The notes under the pieces: generated by a model
Database searches by the model: none
Told to the model about the DNA's origin: nothing
What the model saw: only the letters and a program-made list of their open reading frames with translations
DNA from: Burkholderiales bacterium RIFOXYD12_FULL_59_19
GTDB taxonomy: Bacteria; Pseudomonadota; Gammaproteobacteria; Burkholderiales; Burkholderiaceae_C
Direction of reading: 5' to 3'
Length of the DNA: 64,000 nt
Assembly: GCA_001771065.1 (NCBI GenBank)
Contig: MESQ01000017.1
Coordinates: 32,046-96,045, forward strand
Translations under genes and position numbers: made by a program
Shown here: positions 14,909-23,332 of the stretch, piece after piece
How the letters are laid out: the number at the start of each line of letters is the position of its first letter
How positions within the stretch are numbered: the first letter of the stretch is position 1

Positions 14909-15417
14909 GCACGCAAGTCCAAATCACTAACATCACGGTCAAGTCAGTGTGTGGCACCTACCAGACCAACACCGTGCAGGGCATGCGGGCCAGCTGCACG
15001 ACAGGTGACAGGCAAGCGGCCGAGCGCCTGGGCGAGAAGCTTTACGGTGCGTCACTTGTCAGCGTATCGCAGGTGCCGGTTCGGGGCGACCACACCTGCA
15101 CGCACTGGAAGCTGTACGCCGAGCCAGTGCATGCCTGGGCCTGGCAGTCCGGTTTGATCGAGTTTGGCCGCGAGGTGCCCGAAGGTGCGATCAGCTTTGC
15201 CACAGGCATGGACGTGCCGCTGCGCCAACGGGTGGACGCGGTGGCGCGGCATGGCCAGGGCAAGATCGAAGGCAAGCTGCTGGTGCCTGGTGTGCCAGAG
15301 GCCGAGACAGAAAAAGCCAAGGTCGAGACGTTGTATGCGTGGGTGAATTGGTGCGCTAATGCGAATGGCAAAAAGGGATCGAACGGCGTGGTTTTTGCAT
15401 ATACGCTGCCTGCCTGA
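14905..15417 (+). CDS. Hypothetical middle-region phage protein
   Basis: 170 residues with no signal peptide. The first 60 residues look beta-rich (VQITNITVKSVCGTYQ), the centre has several Trp/His residues, and the C-terminal half is mixed. No motif or family is recognised. Its start overlaps the zinc-ribbon gene, and it lies just upstream of gemA, so it belongs to the same transcription unit. Confidence 0.4.
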   Translation: MSTQVQITNITVKSVCGTYQTNTVQGMRASCTTGDRQAAERLGEKLYGASLVSVSQVPVRGDHTCTHWKLYAEPVHAWAWQSGLIEFGREVPEGAISFATGMDVPLRQRVDAVARHGQGKIEGKLLVPGVPEAETEKAKVETLYAWVNWCANANGKKGSNGVVFAYTLPA

Positions 15418-15429
15418 AGGTCAAGAACC

Positions 15430-15915
15430 ATGACCAAACCCGCCCCGCGTCAATCTCACCTGGCCGCGATCCACTGCGCGCAAAAGGCGTTGGGCCTGAG
15501 CGCTGACGATGCCGCAGCCCTCAAGCTGCATGTGACTGGCAAGGCCAGCGCGGCCGACATGAGCGCTGCCCAGCGCCAGCAGTACCTGGCGCACTTGAGC
15601 GGCTTGCAAAAAAAGACAGGCGACCACAAGCCCGCCCACGCTTACCAGCGCCCAGCGCTGCACCGCAGTATTGACGACGTCCAGGACGCGCGCTGGCACA
15701 AAGCCCGCTGCCTGTGGGCTGCGCTGGCCAAGGCCGGTGTTGTGCGTATTGACAGCGACGATGCGCTGTCCACCTGGGTCAAACGCCAGACCAAAGTGGC
15801 CAGCTGGCGGTTTTTAAACACGCACCAGATCAACAACTTGGTCATTGAGCCGCTGAAAAAATGGTGTGGTGAAAAAGGTGTTGACATTGATGCCACGCCA
15901 GAGGTAAACCCATGA
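15430..15915 (+). CDS. gemA: GemA-like regulatory protein (DUF1018)
   Basis: 161 residues. QSHLAAIHCAQKALGLSADD at the N-terminus and VIEPLKKWCG near the C-terminus are DUF1018/GemA signatures. Mu GemA changes host gene expression and DNA supercoiling, and its homologues lie just upstream of mor, exactly as here; the two genes overlap (ATGA). The middle section, WHKARCLWAALAKAGVV, is also typical. No membrane or export signal is present. Confidence 0.85.
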   Translation: MTKPAPRQSHLAAIHCAQKALGLSADDAAALKLHVTGKASAADMSAAQRQQYLAHLSGLQKKTGDHKPAHAYQRPALHRSIDDVQDARWHKARCLWAALAKAGVVRIDSDDALSTWVKRQTKVASWRFLNTHQINNLVIEPLKKWCGEKGVDIDATPEVNP

Positions 15916-16346
15916 CTGATGCAAACCACGTAACCGCTGCCGAGCTGGCCGTGCTGGAGGCTCTGCTGCCTGCAGGCCTGACGCCAGCCATGCGGGACGT
16001 GGCGCAGTGTCTGTTTGAGCCGCTGGTCCTGGCCGATACGCGCTGTGGCCAAAGCGCACCGTCGCCAGAGTGGCTGGCCCAATTGCAGGCATTGGCGCGC
16101 CAGTCGCTGATGCAGTTGCAGTACCTGGCCGAAAAAATGGGCGGCAGCGGGCCCGTCTACATAGCCAAAGGCATTGCCGTGCACCTGAGCGCCCGTGACC
16201 GCAAGATGTGCGCAGAGTTTCGTGGCGAGTACAAAGCCCTGGGCCGCAAATACGGCCTGACGGAAATGCGCTGCCGCCAGATTGTGGATGCCTGGCAGCG
16301 CGCAGAGTACCTGAGCCGCCAGAGCGACCTTACCGGGCTAGACTGA
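15912..16346 (+). CDS. Mor/C-type transcription activator
   Basis: 144 residues matching the Mor transcription activator family. An N-terminal dimerisation region is followed by a C-terminal helix-turn-helix (YKALGRKYGLTEMRCRQIVDAW, residues 113 to 134). The block GGSGPVYIAKG is a Mor family hallmark. In Mu, Mor turns on middle genes and C turns on late genes; only one such gene is seen here, so it may do both. Two matching palindromes, at the heads of the two late operons, are candidate binding sites. The nearer one lies 32 bp past its stop. Confidence 0.85.
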   Translation: MTDANHVTAAELAVLEALLPAGLTPAMRDVAQCLFEPLVLADTRCGQSAPSPEWLAQLQALARQSLMQLQYLAEKMGGSGPVYIAKGIAVHLSARDRKMCAEFRGEYKALGRKYGLTEMRCRQIVDAWQRAEYLSRQSDLTGLD

Positions 16347-16378
16347 GGGCGCCCCTCGCCAGTGCGCGAGGCAAAAAT

Positions 16379-16406
16379 ACTAAAAGGTTTTAGTTATCAC
16401 TAAAAC
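16379..16406 (+). promoter_or_regulatory. Second copy of the late-operon palindrome
   Basis: ACTAAAAGGTTTTAGTTAT (16379 to 16397) matches the palindrome at 3327 to 3350 with one central change and one lost base at the left arm. A partial third arm, ACTAAAAC, follows at 16399. The end of the TTAT arm is 32 bp from the protease ATG, against 33 bp for the leftward operon. The matching distance and orientation argue for a shared promoter element recognised by the Mor/C-type activator. No Shine-Dalgarno sequence is visible between this site and the ATG, as at the other site. Confidence 0.65.
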
Positions 16407-16429
16407 ACCTGGCCGCAGAAACTGCAGCC

Positions 16430-17587
16430 ATGGCACAAACAAACCCCTCACTCACGGCAGCCAAGCCGCTGCAAATCTTCCGGCCCGGCAGGCACACCGC
16501 CATGAGCGGGCAGGCCTTGAGCTTTACCGAGTCTGACTTGGTGGCCACCTGCGCCGCCTACGACCCAACCAAGCATGAGGCCCCGCTGGTGGTGGGCCAC
16601 CCGGCGCATGACATGCCGGCCTATGGCTGGGTCAGTGCCCTGGCGTTTTCAGAGGGCGGCATTGATGCCACCCCGGCCCAGGTCAATACCGACTTTGCCG
16701 ACATGGTGGCAGCGGGCGCTTTTAAAAAGATCAGCGCGTCGTTTTATTCGCCCAGCTCACCCAGCAACCCCGTGCCAGGCGTTTATTACCTGCGCCACGT
16801 TGGCTTTCTGGGTGCGCAACCACCCGCCGTTAAAGGGCTGCGCAACCCCAGTTTTGCGGATGCAGAAGAAGGTGTGCTGACGTTCAGCGAGTGGGATGAC
16901 GCCACCAATGCCGGCCTGTGGCGCAATTTGCGCGAATGGATTTTGAGCAAGTTTGGCGCCGAAGATGCCGACCGGGTGCTGCCCAACTACGACGTGCGTG
17001 CGCTTGAGCAGGGCGCCCAAGACAACATACGTGAGGCGGCTGTAGAGGCCGCTGTTGACAACAAGGTGAGCGCAGAAATCACCCCCCAATTTTCCGAAAA
17101 CACCCCTGACCCGCAACCAAAGGAGCCTACCGTGACCCCAGAAGAGAAAGCCGCCCTTGAGGCAGAAAACACCCGCCTGAAATCTGATCTGGCGGCCAAT
17201 AAAGCTGCCCAGGTGCATGCCGCCCACGTGGCGTTTTGCGACGGCCAGCCCGGTGTGTTGCCAGCCTGGCGCGCCGTGGCCGTGGCTACGCTGGACCACC
17301 TGGCGGCACAGCCGGCGGTGGTGCAGTTTGGCGAGGGCGATCAAAAAACCCCGTTGGCCGACCAGTTCAAGGCCATGCTGGCCGCGCTGCCCCCTGTGGT
17401 GCAGTTTGGCGAGACCGCCACAGCGGCCCGCGCCGCCGGTGAGCACCAGGCACCAGCCAACACCGACGATGTGCGCTTTGCCGAAGCCGCACCCGAGCGC
17501 CTGGCGCTGCACAAGCGCATACAGGCGCACGCCACACAGCACAACCTGACCTATGCACAGGCCGACCTGGCGCTGCGCCAGGCCTGA
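16430..17587 (+). CDS. Mu gpI-like prohead protease with C-terminal scaffold
   Basis: 385 residues. The N-terminal half is the protease: PLVVGHPAHDMPAYGWV near residue 51 is the characteristic GHP motif of Mu I proteases, and KKISASFYSP near residue 101 supplies the expected catalytic Ser. The C-terminal third (from about residue 235) is a coiled-coil, Ala-rich scaffold region. An in-frame GTG with a strong ribosome-binding site lies at 17,132, so the scaffold is probably also made on its own. It is the first gene of the rightward late operon and acts in capsid assembly. Confidence 0.88.
   Translation: MAQTNPSLTAAKPLQIFRPGRHTAMSGQALSFTESDLVATCAAYDPTKHEAPLVVGHPAHDMPAYGWVSALAFSEGGIDATPAQVNTDFADMVAAGAFKKISASFYSPSSPSNPVPGVYYLRHVGFLGAQPPAVKGLRNPSFADAEEGVLTFSEWDDATNAGLWRNLREWILSKFGAEDADRVLPNYDVRALEQGAQDNIREAAVEAAVDNKVSAEITPQFSENTPDPQPKEPTVTPEEKAALEAENTRLKSDLAANKAAQVHAAHVAFCDGQPGVLPAWRAVAVATLDHLAAQPAVVQFGEGDQKTPLADQFKAMLAALPPVVQFGETATAARAAGEHQAPANTDDVRFAEAAPERLALHKRIQAHATQHNLTYAQADLALRQA
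17132..17587 (+). CDS. Internal in-frame start: scaffold protein (Mu gpZ-like)
   Basis: A GTG at 17,132 lies in frame 234 codons into the protease gene and is preceded by AAAGGAG (17,119 to 17,125) at ideal spacing. From it a 151-residue protein would be translated: coiled coil first (EEKAALEAENTRLKSDLAAN), then two copies of VVQFGE about 43 residues apart, then a helical tail. Nested scaffold genes inside the protease gene are known in Mu (I and Z) and lambda (C and Nu3). The sequence evidence is the ribosome-binding site, the frame and the domain boundary. Confidence 0.7.
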   Translation: MTPEEKAALEAENTRLKSDLAANKAAQVHAAHVAFCDGQPGVLPAWRAVAVATLDHLAAQPAVVQFGEGDQKTPLADQFKAMLAALPPVVQFGETATAARAAGEHQAPANTDDVRFAEAAPERLALHKRIQAHATQHNLTYAQADLALRQA

Positions 17588-17622
17588 TTTTCAAGCCCCA
17601 ACCAACCTAAAGAGAGTAAAAA

Positions 17623-18546
17623 ATGACTGCACATTTAAAAGCCATGCGCATGGTTGACCCCGTGCTAACCAGCCTGGCCACCGGCTACAGCAACGAAGAG
17701 TTTGTGGCTCAGGTGCTGATGCCATTTGCCTACGTGGACAAAGAAGGCGGCAAGATTCCACGCTACGGCAAAGAGCTGTTCCTCGTCTACGCCACCGAGC
17801 GTTCGGTAGCTGCTGACAGCAACCTGGCCAAGCTGGCCGGCAAGTCGTCGACCGATTATGTGTTGCAAGAGCACGACCTGGGTTTCCCGGTGGACTACCG
17901 CGAGTCGGCTGAAGACATGGACAGTGCCGAGCGCACCGCCAACAACCAGGCGGTGGAGGGCATCCGTCTGCGCATGGAAGTCATGGTGGCCGACCAGGTG
18001 CAAAACACCGCCAACTACGCCGCCGAAAACAAGATCACCCTGGCCGGTGCCGCCAAGTTCTCTGACCCGTCCAGCGACCCCGAAGGTGTGATTGATGATG
18101 GCAAGGCTGCCGTGCGCAGCAAGATTGCCAAAGAACCCAACACCATGGTGATTGGCTACACCGCCTGGCGCACGCTCAAACGCCATCCACAACTCAAGGC
18201 CATCCTGAGCGATACCCGCTCCCGCCTGGTGCAGCTGGCCGACCTGCGCGAAATGTTCGAGGTGCCCAACATCGTCATTGGCAAGGGCGTCAAGGCCAAT
18301 GACAAGCTGGTGCAAAGCGACATTTGGGCCGACAACATTGTGATGGCCTATGTGCCCCCCGCCGTGGGTGGCCGGCAAGATGCCCGGGTACCCAGCTTTG
18401 GCTACACCCTGCGCAAGCGCGGCATGCCGCAGACCGACACCTACGACCTGGTGGGTGGCAAGGTCAAGGTGGTGCGCAATACCGACATCTTTACCCCGCT
18501 GCTGCTGGGTGCGGATGCGGGCTTTTTGATCAAGAGCGTTAACTGA
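17623..18546 (+). CDS. Major capsid protein
   Basis: 307 residues, preceded by AAGAGAG. It follows the protease/scaffold gene, as the Mu T-like major head gene always does. The sequence MRMVDPVLTSLATGYSNEEF at the start and the long middle helix (AERTANNQAVEGIRLRMEV) fit the E-type HK97-like capsid proteins of B3-like phages. There is no membrane segment or Cys. The C-terminal part is beta-rich (ARVPSFGYTLRKRG). Several hundred copies would form the head. Confidence 0.85.
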   Translation: MTAHLKAMRMVDPVLTSLATGYSNEEFVAQVLMPFAYVDKEGGKIPRYGKELFLVYATERSVAADSNLAKLAGKSSTDYVLQEHDLGFPVDYRESAEDMDSAERTANNQAVEGIRLRMEVMVADQVQNTANYAAENKITLAGAAKFSDPSSDPEGVIDDGKAAVRSKIAKEPNTMVIGYTAWRTLKRHPQLKAILSDTRSRLVQLADLREMFEVPNIVIGKGVKANDKLVQSDIWADNIVMAYVPPAVGGRQDARVPSFGYTLRKRGMPQTDTYDLVGGKVKVVRNTDIFTPLLLGADAGFLIKSVN

Positions 18547-18586
18547 ATTGATCTAAATCGTTAACTGAAAAAAGGATTGGAACATT

Positions 18587-18913
18587 ATGCAAACCGAAAA
18601 AGTATTGCTGACCGTATCTGTGCTGGCAGTGAGTGCCTTGGTGGTGCAGCGCCTGGTGGCGTTTGACGGCGCCATGTGCGCCGCTGGCGAGCGCGCCATG
18701 GGTGTGCCGCGTCAAGCGGGTGCTGTGGGTGACTGGGTGGGTGTGGCCACGCATGGCGAGCTGCTGGTGGAGGCTGGTGCGGCGGTGGCCGTGGGTGACC
18801 AGGTGGAGGCTGATGCCACCGCCTGTGCGATCACGCTTGCGGCCGGGGTGCCCTTTGGTGTGGCGCGTGATGCGGCACTGGCTGCGGGCGACATCATTCG
18901 CGTGCTGGTCTGA
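18587..18913 (+). CDS. Capsid decoration-type protein (DUF2190-like)
   Basis: 108 residues of beta-rich, Val/Ala/Gly-rich sequence with the pattern GDWVGVATHGELLVEAGAAV then VGDQVEADATACAI, typical of DUF2190 phage proteins, which lie next to the major capsid gene and cement the capsid shell. A GGATTGG ribosome-binding site precedes it. The 40-bp gap upstream holds a direct repeat, CGTTAACTGA, 22 bp apart; one copy lies at the capsid gene stop. Confidence 0.75.
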   Translation: MQTEKVLLTVSVLAVSALVVQRLVAFDGAMCAAGERAMGVPRQAGAVGDWVGVATHGELLVEAGAAVAVGDQVEADATACAITLAAGVPFGVARDAALAAGDIIRVLV

Positions 18914-18945
18914 TGCCATCTGGCTCATCTGACTGAAGCTTGTTT

Positions 18946-19449
18946 ATGACTTACGCCACGCTCTCTGACTTGCAGCAAGCCGCTACTGGCGGCTGGGACG
19001 AGTTGGCCCAGCGCGCGGCCATGAACGCGCTGGTAGACGGCCAATTGCTGCAAGCGACGGTGGAGGGTACAGAGCGCAGCGCCTGGACTGTGCCAGCCAC
19101 CCAGGCTGCAGATGCCGCCCTGGTGCGTATGAATGAAGCGCTGGACCGTGCCAGTGCCCATGCTGATACCTACTTGTTCCCGCGCTACCGCACGGTGATG
19201 CCATTGGCTGCAGAGCTGGTGGCGGGCTCAAGCTTGCCCGCTGCCGTGGCTGCCATTGCGCTCAAGCGCTTGTATGGGCACCTGGTACCCGAAGACGTGC
19301 GCAACGGCACCAAGTGGGCAGACGACTACTTGCGAGACTTGAGCAAGGGTGTGGTGAGCCTGGGCGGGCTTGACGCCACGGTGGCCCAGCCCAACGGGCG
19401 CATGGTGAGCCATGCCCCGCCTAAAGCGTTTGACTGGGGTAGCTACTGA
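18946..19449 (+). CDS. Mu gp36-like head-tail protein (DUF1320)
   Basis: 167 residues from the ATG at 18946. MTYATLSDLQQ at the start and ALDRASAHADTYLFPRYRTVMP in the middle are DUF1320/Mu gp36 signatures, together with the helical bundle around LKRLYGHLVPEDVRNG. Proteins of this family form the head-tail adaptor ring. The last base of its stop codon is the first base of the next start, so the two are coupled. Confidence 0.82.
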   Translation: MTYATLSDLQQAATGGWDELAQRAAMNALVDGQLLQATVEGTERSAWTVPATQAADAALVRMNEALDRASAHADTYLFPRYRTVMPLAAELVAGSSLPAAVAAIALKRLYGHLVPEDVRNGTKWADDYLRDLSKGVVSLGGLDATVAQPNGRMVSHAPPKAFDWGSY

Positions 19450-19895
19450 TGTTGGACAACCTGCTGCTGCTGGAGCCCGAGCTGGCCGCACGCCTGAAGG
19501 CTGTGCTGGCCGACCTGAGCCCGGCGGTGCATGTGCTGAGCCAGGATGACTTGGCCGGTGTGAAAGAAGAGCAGCAACTGGTGCCCGCTGTGCATGTGGT
19601 GTACCAGGGCTACCGGGTGACAGAGGCCAGCCGTGCAGATGGCCGGGCCGCGCGCATTGAGCAGACCTGGCTGGCGGTGGTGGTCACGCGCAATGTGGCC
19701 AACCTCAAAACGGCTGACGCCGCGCGCAAGCAAGCGGGCGTGTTGTGCGCAAAGGTGTTGGCGGGCCTGATGGGGTTTAAGGCTGCGAGTGCAGCGGGGC
19801 CCCTGAAACTGGCTACCGGCCCGGCGGGGGTGTTTAGCAAGGGCTTTGGTTATATGCCGTTGGCTTTTACTGTGGAACTGGCGTTGACGCCGTAA
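19449..19895 (+). CDS. Mu gp37-like tail-terminator protein
   Basis: 148 residues. Position directly after the DUF1320 gene, together with size and sequence (LEPELAARLKAVLADLSPAV, then the beta segment QTWLAVVVTRNVAN), match the Gp37/DUF1834-type proteins of Mu-like phages. These are thought to cap the tail tube and join it to the head adaptor. No motif identifies an enzyme. The next gene, the tail tube protein, follows after 22 bp. Confidence 0.7.
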   Translation: MLDNLLLLEPELAARLKAVLADLSPAVHVLSQDDLAGVKEEQQLVPAVHVVYQGYRVTEASRADGRAARIEQTWLAVVVTRNVANLKTADAARKQAGVLCAKVLAGLMGFKAASAAGPLKLATGPAGVFSKGFGYMPLAFTVELALTP

Positions 19896-19917
19896 TTTTT
19901 AACCTGAAGGACTCGTG

Positions 19918-20658
19918 ATGACTGATACCGTTTATTACCCCTACCTGGGTGTTGGCAAGGTGTATGCCCGCATTGCCGGTGCTGCTGCTGGCCTGATGGA
20001 CATTGGCGACGCCAGCAAGCTGGACCTGGCAGTGAAAGAGGACAAAAAGAAGCAAATGGACTCGGGCAAGCTGGGTGGCGGCGTGCGTGCCACCGTGAGC
20101 CGCATCAGCGAGGTCACGCTGAGCATGACGCTCAACGACCTGAACAAAACCAATGTGGCGCGTGCTGTGTTTGGCGCCGAGGCCGCTGTGGCCGGCGCCA
20201 CCGTGGCCGACGAGGTGGTGACCGCCTACCTGGGGGCCATTGTGCCGCTGGTGCACATCAACCCCACCGCCGTGACCGTGACCAGCTCAGACGCCGTAAC
20301 CACCTACAGCGGCGTGACCGACTACGAGGTGCGCCCCGGCGGCATCTACATCTTGCCCACCGGCACCATTGCCGACGGCGCCGGCCTGAAGGTGGACTAC
20401 ACCTATGCCGCCTACAACAAGGTGGAGGCCATGACCACCGGCGCCATTGTGCTGGAGCTGCACTTTGAGGGCCTGAACGAGGCCAACAGCGGCAAGCCGG
20501 TGATTGTGGACATTTACCGCGCCCAGCTTTCCCCAACGAAGGCGCTGAGTTTGTTGGGTGACAAGTTTGCCGACCTGACGGTAGATGCCGAGGTGCTGAT
20601 TGACACCAGCAAAGTGGGAGTGGGGATCAGCCAGTATTTCCGCGCGAAGATGGGCTAA
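19918..20658 (+). CDS. Tail tube protein
   Basis: 246 residues from the ATG at 19918. The first half is a beta-rich tube domain (VTLSMTLNDLNKTNVARAVFG), and the C-terminal part continues with VIVDIYRAQLSPTKALSLLGD and FADLTVDAEVLIDTS, the characteristic ending of siphovirus tube proteins. It lies between the terminator and tape-measure genes. No sheath gene precedes it, supporting a flexible, non-contractile tail of the B3/D3112 type. Confidence 0.75.
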   Translation: MTDTVYYPYLGVGKVYARIAGAAAGLMDIGDASKLDLAVKEDKKKQMDSGKLGGGVRATVSRISEVTLSMTLNDLNKTNVARAVFGAEAAVAGATVADEVVTAYLGAIVPLVHINPTAVTVTSSDAVTTYSGVTDYEVRPGGIYILPTGTIADGAGLKVDYTYAAYNKVEAMTTGAIVLELHFEGLNEANSGKPVIVDIYRAQLSPTKALSLLGDKFADLTVDAEVLIDTSKVGVGISQYFRAKMG

Positions 20659-20672
20659 GGCGCGTTGTTGCC

Positions 20673-20697
20673 ACGGGCTGGCCGTAGGCGCGCCAGC
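20673..20697 (+). other. GC-rich hairpin between tube and tape-measure genes
   Basis: An 8-bp perfect stem, GGGCTGGC/GCCAGCCC, with a 9-base loop lies in the 93-bp gap between the two genes. It is not followed by a run of T, so it is not a classical intrinsic terminator. It could act as a partial terminator or as a processing/stability element that adjusts the very different amounts needed of tube and tape-measure proteins. Confidence 0.4.
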
Positions 20698-20751
20698 CCC
20701 GCGCCGGCCCCATGACATGCCCACGTAACCACCCACACGAAAGACATTGTC

Positions 20752-23313
20752 ATGGCCATCAAGCCGGTTGAAATCCTGATCAAAGCGCGCGACGAAGCGT
20801 CGGGCGTGTTTGGCTCAATGGGCTCCAAGGTGGCCGCAGTAGGCGCAGCCATTGCTGCCTACTTTGGGATTGATGCGTTTGTGGGTGCCGTCAAGGGCGC
20901 GGCCGATCTGGAAGCCAAGCTGTCTGAAGTCAAGGCGGTCAGCGGTGCCACAGCTGCTGAAATGGTGCTGTTGCGCCAAGCCGCAGAAGAGGCAGGCGGC
21001 AGCACCAAATTTACCGCCACCGAGGCCGCCGACGCGCTGGGTAACCTGACCCGTGCTGGCGTGGGTGCCAAAGACGCTGTAGCCGCCTTGCCCGCTGTGC
21101 TGCAATTGGCGCAGGCCGGCGGCATTGACCTGGCGCAGGCATCAGAGTACGTCAGCAAAACCATCATGGGCATGGGCTTGTCGTTTGCCGACGCGGGCCG
21201 CGTGGCAGACGTGTTGGCCAAGGGGGCCAATGCCAGCAACACCAGCGTAACCGGGTTGGCGCAGGCCATGAGCTATGCCGCACCCCTGGCCAACAGCTTG
21301 GGGCTGGACCTGGAAACCACGGTGGCCATCATTGGCAAGTTCGCTGATGCGGGTATTGATGCCAGTCGCGCGGGTACGGCGCTCAATGCCATCATGGCGC
21401 AGTTTGCCGACCCGGCCAGCAAGTTCCGTACTGAGCTGGCCGGTGCAGGCATCACTACCACCAATTTTGAGCAAGCATTGCGCCAACTGGCAGCAGCCGG
21501 CCCCGCCGGGTCCAAAGCCATATTGGCGGTGGGTACCGAGGCGGGCCCGGCGCTACGCGCATTGCTGAACCAAGGCATTGGCGCGCTGGATGACCTTAAG
21601 GGCAAGCTCAACGACGCAAAAGGCAGCGCCGCAGAGGCTGCGGCCGTGATGGAGGACAACCTCAGCGGCTCATTCAACTCCTTAAGCAGCGCCTGGGACA
21701 CGGTTAAAAACGCCCTGGCCACGCCGGTATTGCCAGTGTTGAAAGACGGCGTTGAAAAACTGGCCGCTGCATTCAGTGGTGCCGTGTCAGACGGGACGAT
21801 TGGCAAGTTTGGCGATGCCATTGCCACGGCGTTTCAGGGCGGCATCAAGTGGGTGCGCGAGTTTGCCGCGCAGGTGAACTTTACCGAACTGGCCGCGCGC
21901 ATGCAGGCTTTTGCCGGGCAGGCGCAGGATGCGTTTACAAAAATTGGTGAGTACGCCACCAACGCGGGAAACATCGTGCAAACGGTGTACGGGGTAATGT
22001 CTTCAGGCGTGAACGCCGTGATGACCGTGGTGTATGGCCTGGGCGAGGCGTTTGCCGGCGTGGCCAGCAACATTCAAAGCGGCCTGGCGCTGTTGCTGGA
22101 CGGCCTGGCCAAGATCACGTTTGGCGGTGTGTCGGCCTCATTCAAACAGGCAGCTGACGAGGTGCGCCTGTCGGCTGAGGCCACCTGGGCCGCCAGTGAG
22201 GAGTTTGCTCAAAAAGGCCAGCAGGCATTCAACGCCATGGCGTACGGTGCGCAAACCGCCCGCGACGGCTGGGCCGGGCTGACCGCCGACACCGCCAGTG
22301 CCGCCACCCAGGCGGGCACATCGGCTGCTGTGTTCAAGACTGTGGCACAAGACCTGGCCGCCGTGGGCGATGCCGCCGAGACCACCGGCGAAAAAGCCAA
22401 GGCGTCTGGCGACGCCCAGAAGACTGCGGTCGACGTGGCAAAAAAGGCCAGTGATGACCTGCGTAAAAAGGCCGAAGAAGACGCCGCTGCCATTGCCGCC
22501 GCGTTTGAGCGCATGGGCATCAAGACCAAAACCGAACTGAAAACGACGGCCGATACGGCCAAGGTCGACTTCGACAGCATCAAGGCCAGCGGCCTGGCCA
22601 CCACTGACGGGCTGGCAACCGCCTTCAAGGCCTATGCAGAGGCGGCCATTGCCGCCAATGGCGGCGTGGCCAGCGAGACGATCAAGGCGCAGGCGGCCAT
22701 GTATGGCCTGGAAATCCAGACCGACCGCAGCGGCAAGTCGATTGTGCGGGCGATGGATGAAGGCATGCAGTCCACCGACCGTTTCACCAACAGCGTGCGC
22801 ACCTCGACGCAAGCCATCGATGGGCAAATCAAGGCCGCCGAGCGGCTGCGCCAGGTCACATCGGACGGGTTAAAGACCAATAGAGATGGCGCTGCGGCCG
22901 GCACCTTTGGCAATGTCGTACCACTGGACCAGGCCAACCGTTTGCTTGATGCGACCAAAAGCGGGCAGACCGTCAACATGACATCTGCCGAGCTGGCTGC
23001 TGCCAAAAAGCAGGCCACGGACGCGTATGAATTCATCATGGCCATGGCGCGCGCAACGCCAGGGCTGGTGTCGACGCAATCCATCAATGATGCGCAAGCC
23101 CTGGTGAATGCCGCCAACACCGCCCGGGTAAACATCACTGACAAGGCGACCAATGCCACCACGCCCCAGGCCCAAGCGCAAAACAACACCCCCGCCAAAA
23201 CCTACACCGTCAACATCAACCTGGGCGGTACCACCACGGCCATCAACACCAGCAGCGACGCTGACGCCCAAGCCCTGATCAGCCTGCTGCAACGCGCCAA
23301 GCTGAGCGCGTAA
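20752..23313 (+). CDS. Tail tape measure protein (TP901 type)
   Basis: 853 residues. The N-terminal 250 residues match the PhageMin_Tail/TP901 module: LEAKLSEVKAVSGATAAEM, then KFTATEAADALGNLTRAGVG and GMGLSFADAGRVADVLAKG. The middle has hydrophobic stretches that could cross the host membrane, and residues 520 to 600 are a charged coiled coil (AKASGDAQKTAVDVAKKA). The C-terminus contains a Gln/Thr-rich linker (TTPQAQAQNNTP). Length sets tail length; about 850 residues predicts a tail near 130 nm by the usual ratio, an estimate only. Confidence 0.9.
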   Translation: MAIKPVEILIKARDEASGVFGSMGSKVAAVGAAIAAYFGIDAFVGAVKGAADLEAKLSEVKAVSGATAAEMVLLRQAAEEAGGSTKFTATEAADALGNLTRAGVGAKDAVAALPAVLQLAQAGGIDLAQASEYVSKTIMGMGLSFADAGRVADVLAKGANASNTSVTGLAQAMSYAAPLANSLGLDLETTVAIIGKFADAGIDASRAGTALNAIMAQFADPASKFRTELAGAGITTTNFEQALRQLAAAGPAGSKAILAVGTEAGPALRALLNQGIGALDDLKGKLNDAKGSAAEAAAVMEDNLSGSFNSLSSAWDTVKNALATPVLPVLKDGVEKLAAAFSGAVSDGTIGKFGDAIATAFQGGIKWVREFAAQVNFTELAARMQAFAGQAQDAFTKIGEYATNAGNIVQTVYGVMSSGVNAVMTVVYGLGEAFAGVASNIQSGLALLLDGLAKITFGGVSASFKQAADEVRLSAEATWAASEEFAQKGQQAFNAMAYGAQTARDGWAGLTADTASAATQAGTSAAVFKTVAQDLAAVGDAAETTGEKAKASGDAQKTAVDVAKKASDDLRKKAEEDAAAIAAAFERMGIKTKTELKTTADTAKVDFDSIKASGLATTDGLATAFKAYAEAAIAANGGVASETIKAQAAMYGLEIQTDRSGKSIVRAMDEGMQSTDRFTNSVRTSTQAIDGQIKAAERLRQVTSDGLKTNRDGAAAGTFGNVVPLDQANRLLDATKSGQTVNMTSAELAAAKKQATDAYEFIMAMARATPGLVSTQSINDAQALVNAANTARVNITDKATNATTPQAQAQNNTPAKTYTVNINLGGTTTAINTSSDADAQALISLLQRAKLSA

Positions 23314-23332
23314 CCCGGACTCCACCCACACC

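Noticed and set aside
16347..16375. Hairpin CCTCGC/GCGAGG after the Mor gene as a terminator
   Set aside because: No T-run follows on the plus strand; it is followed by A residues. It could be a minor structure, but a terminator cannot be supported.
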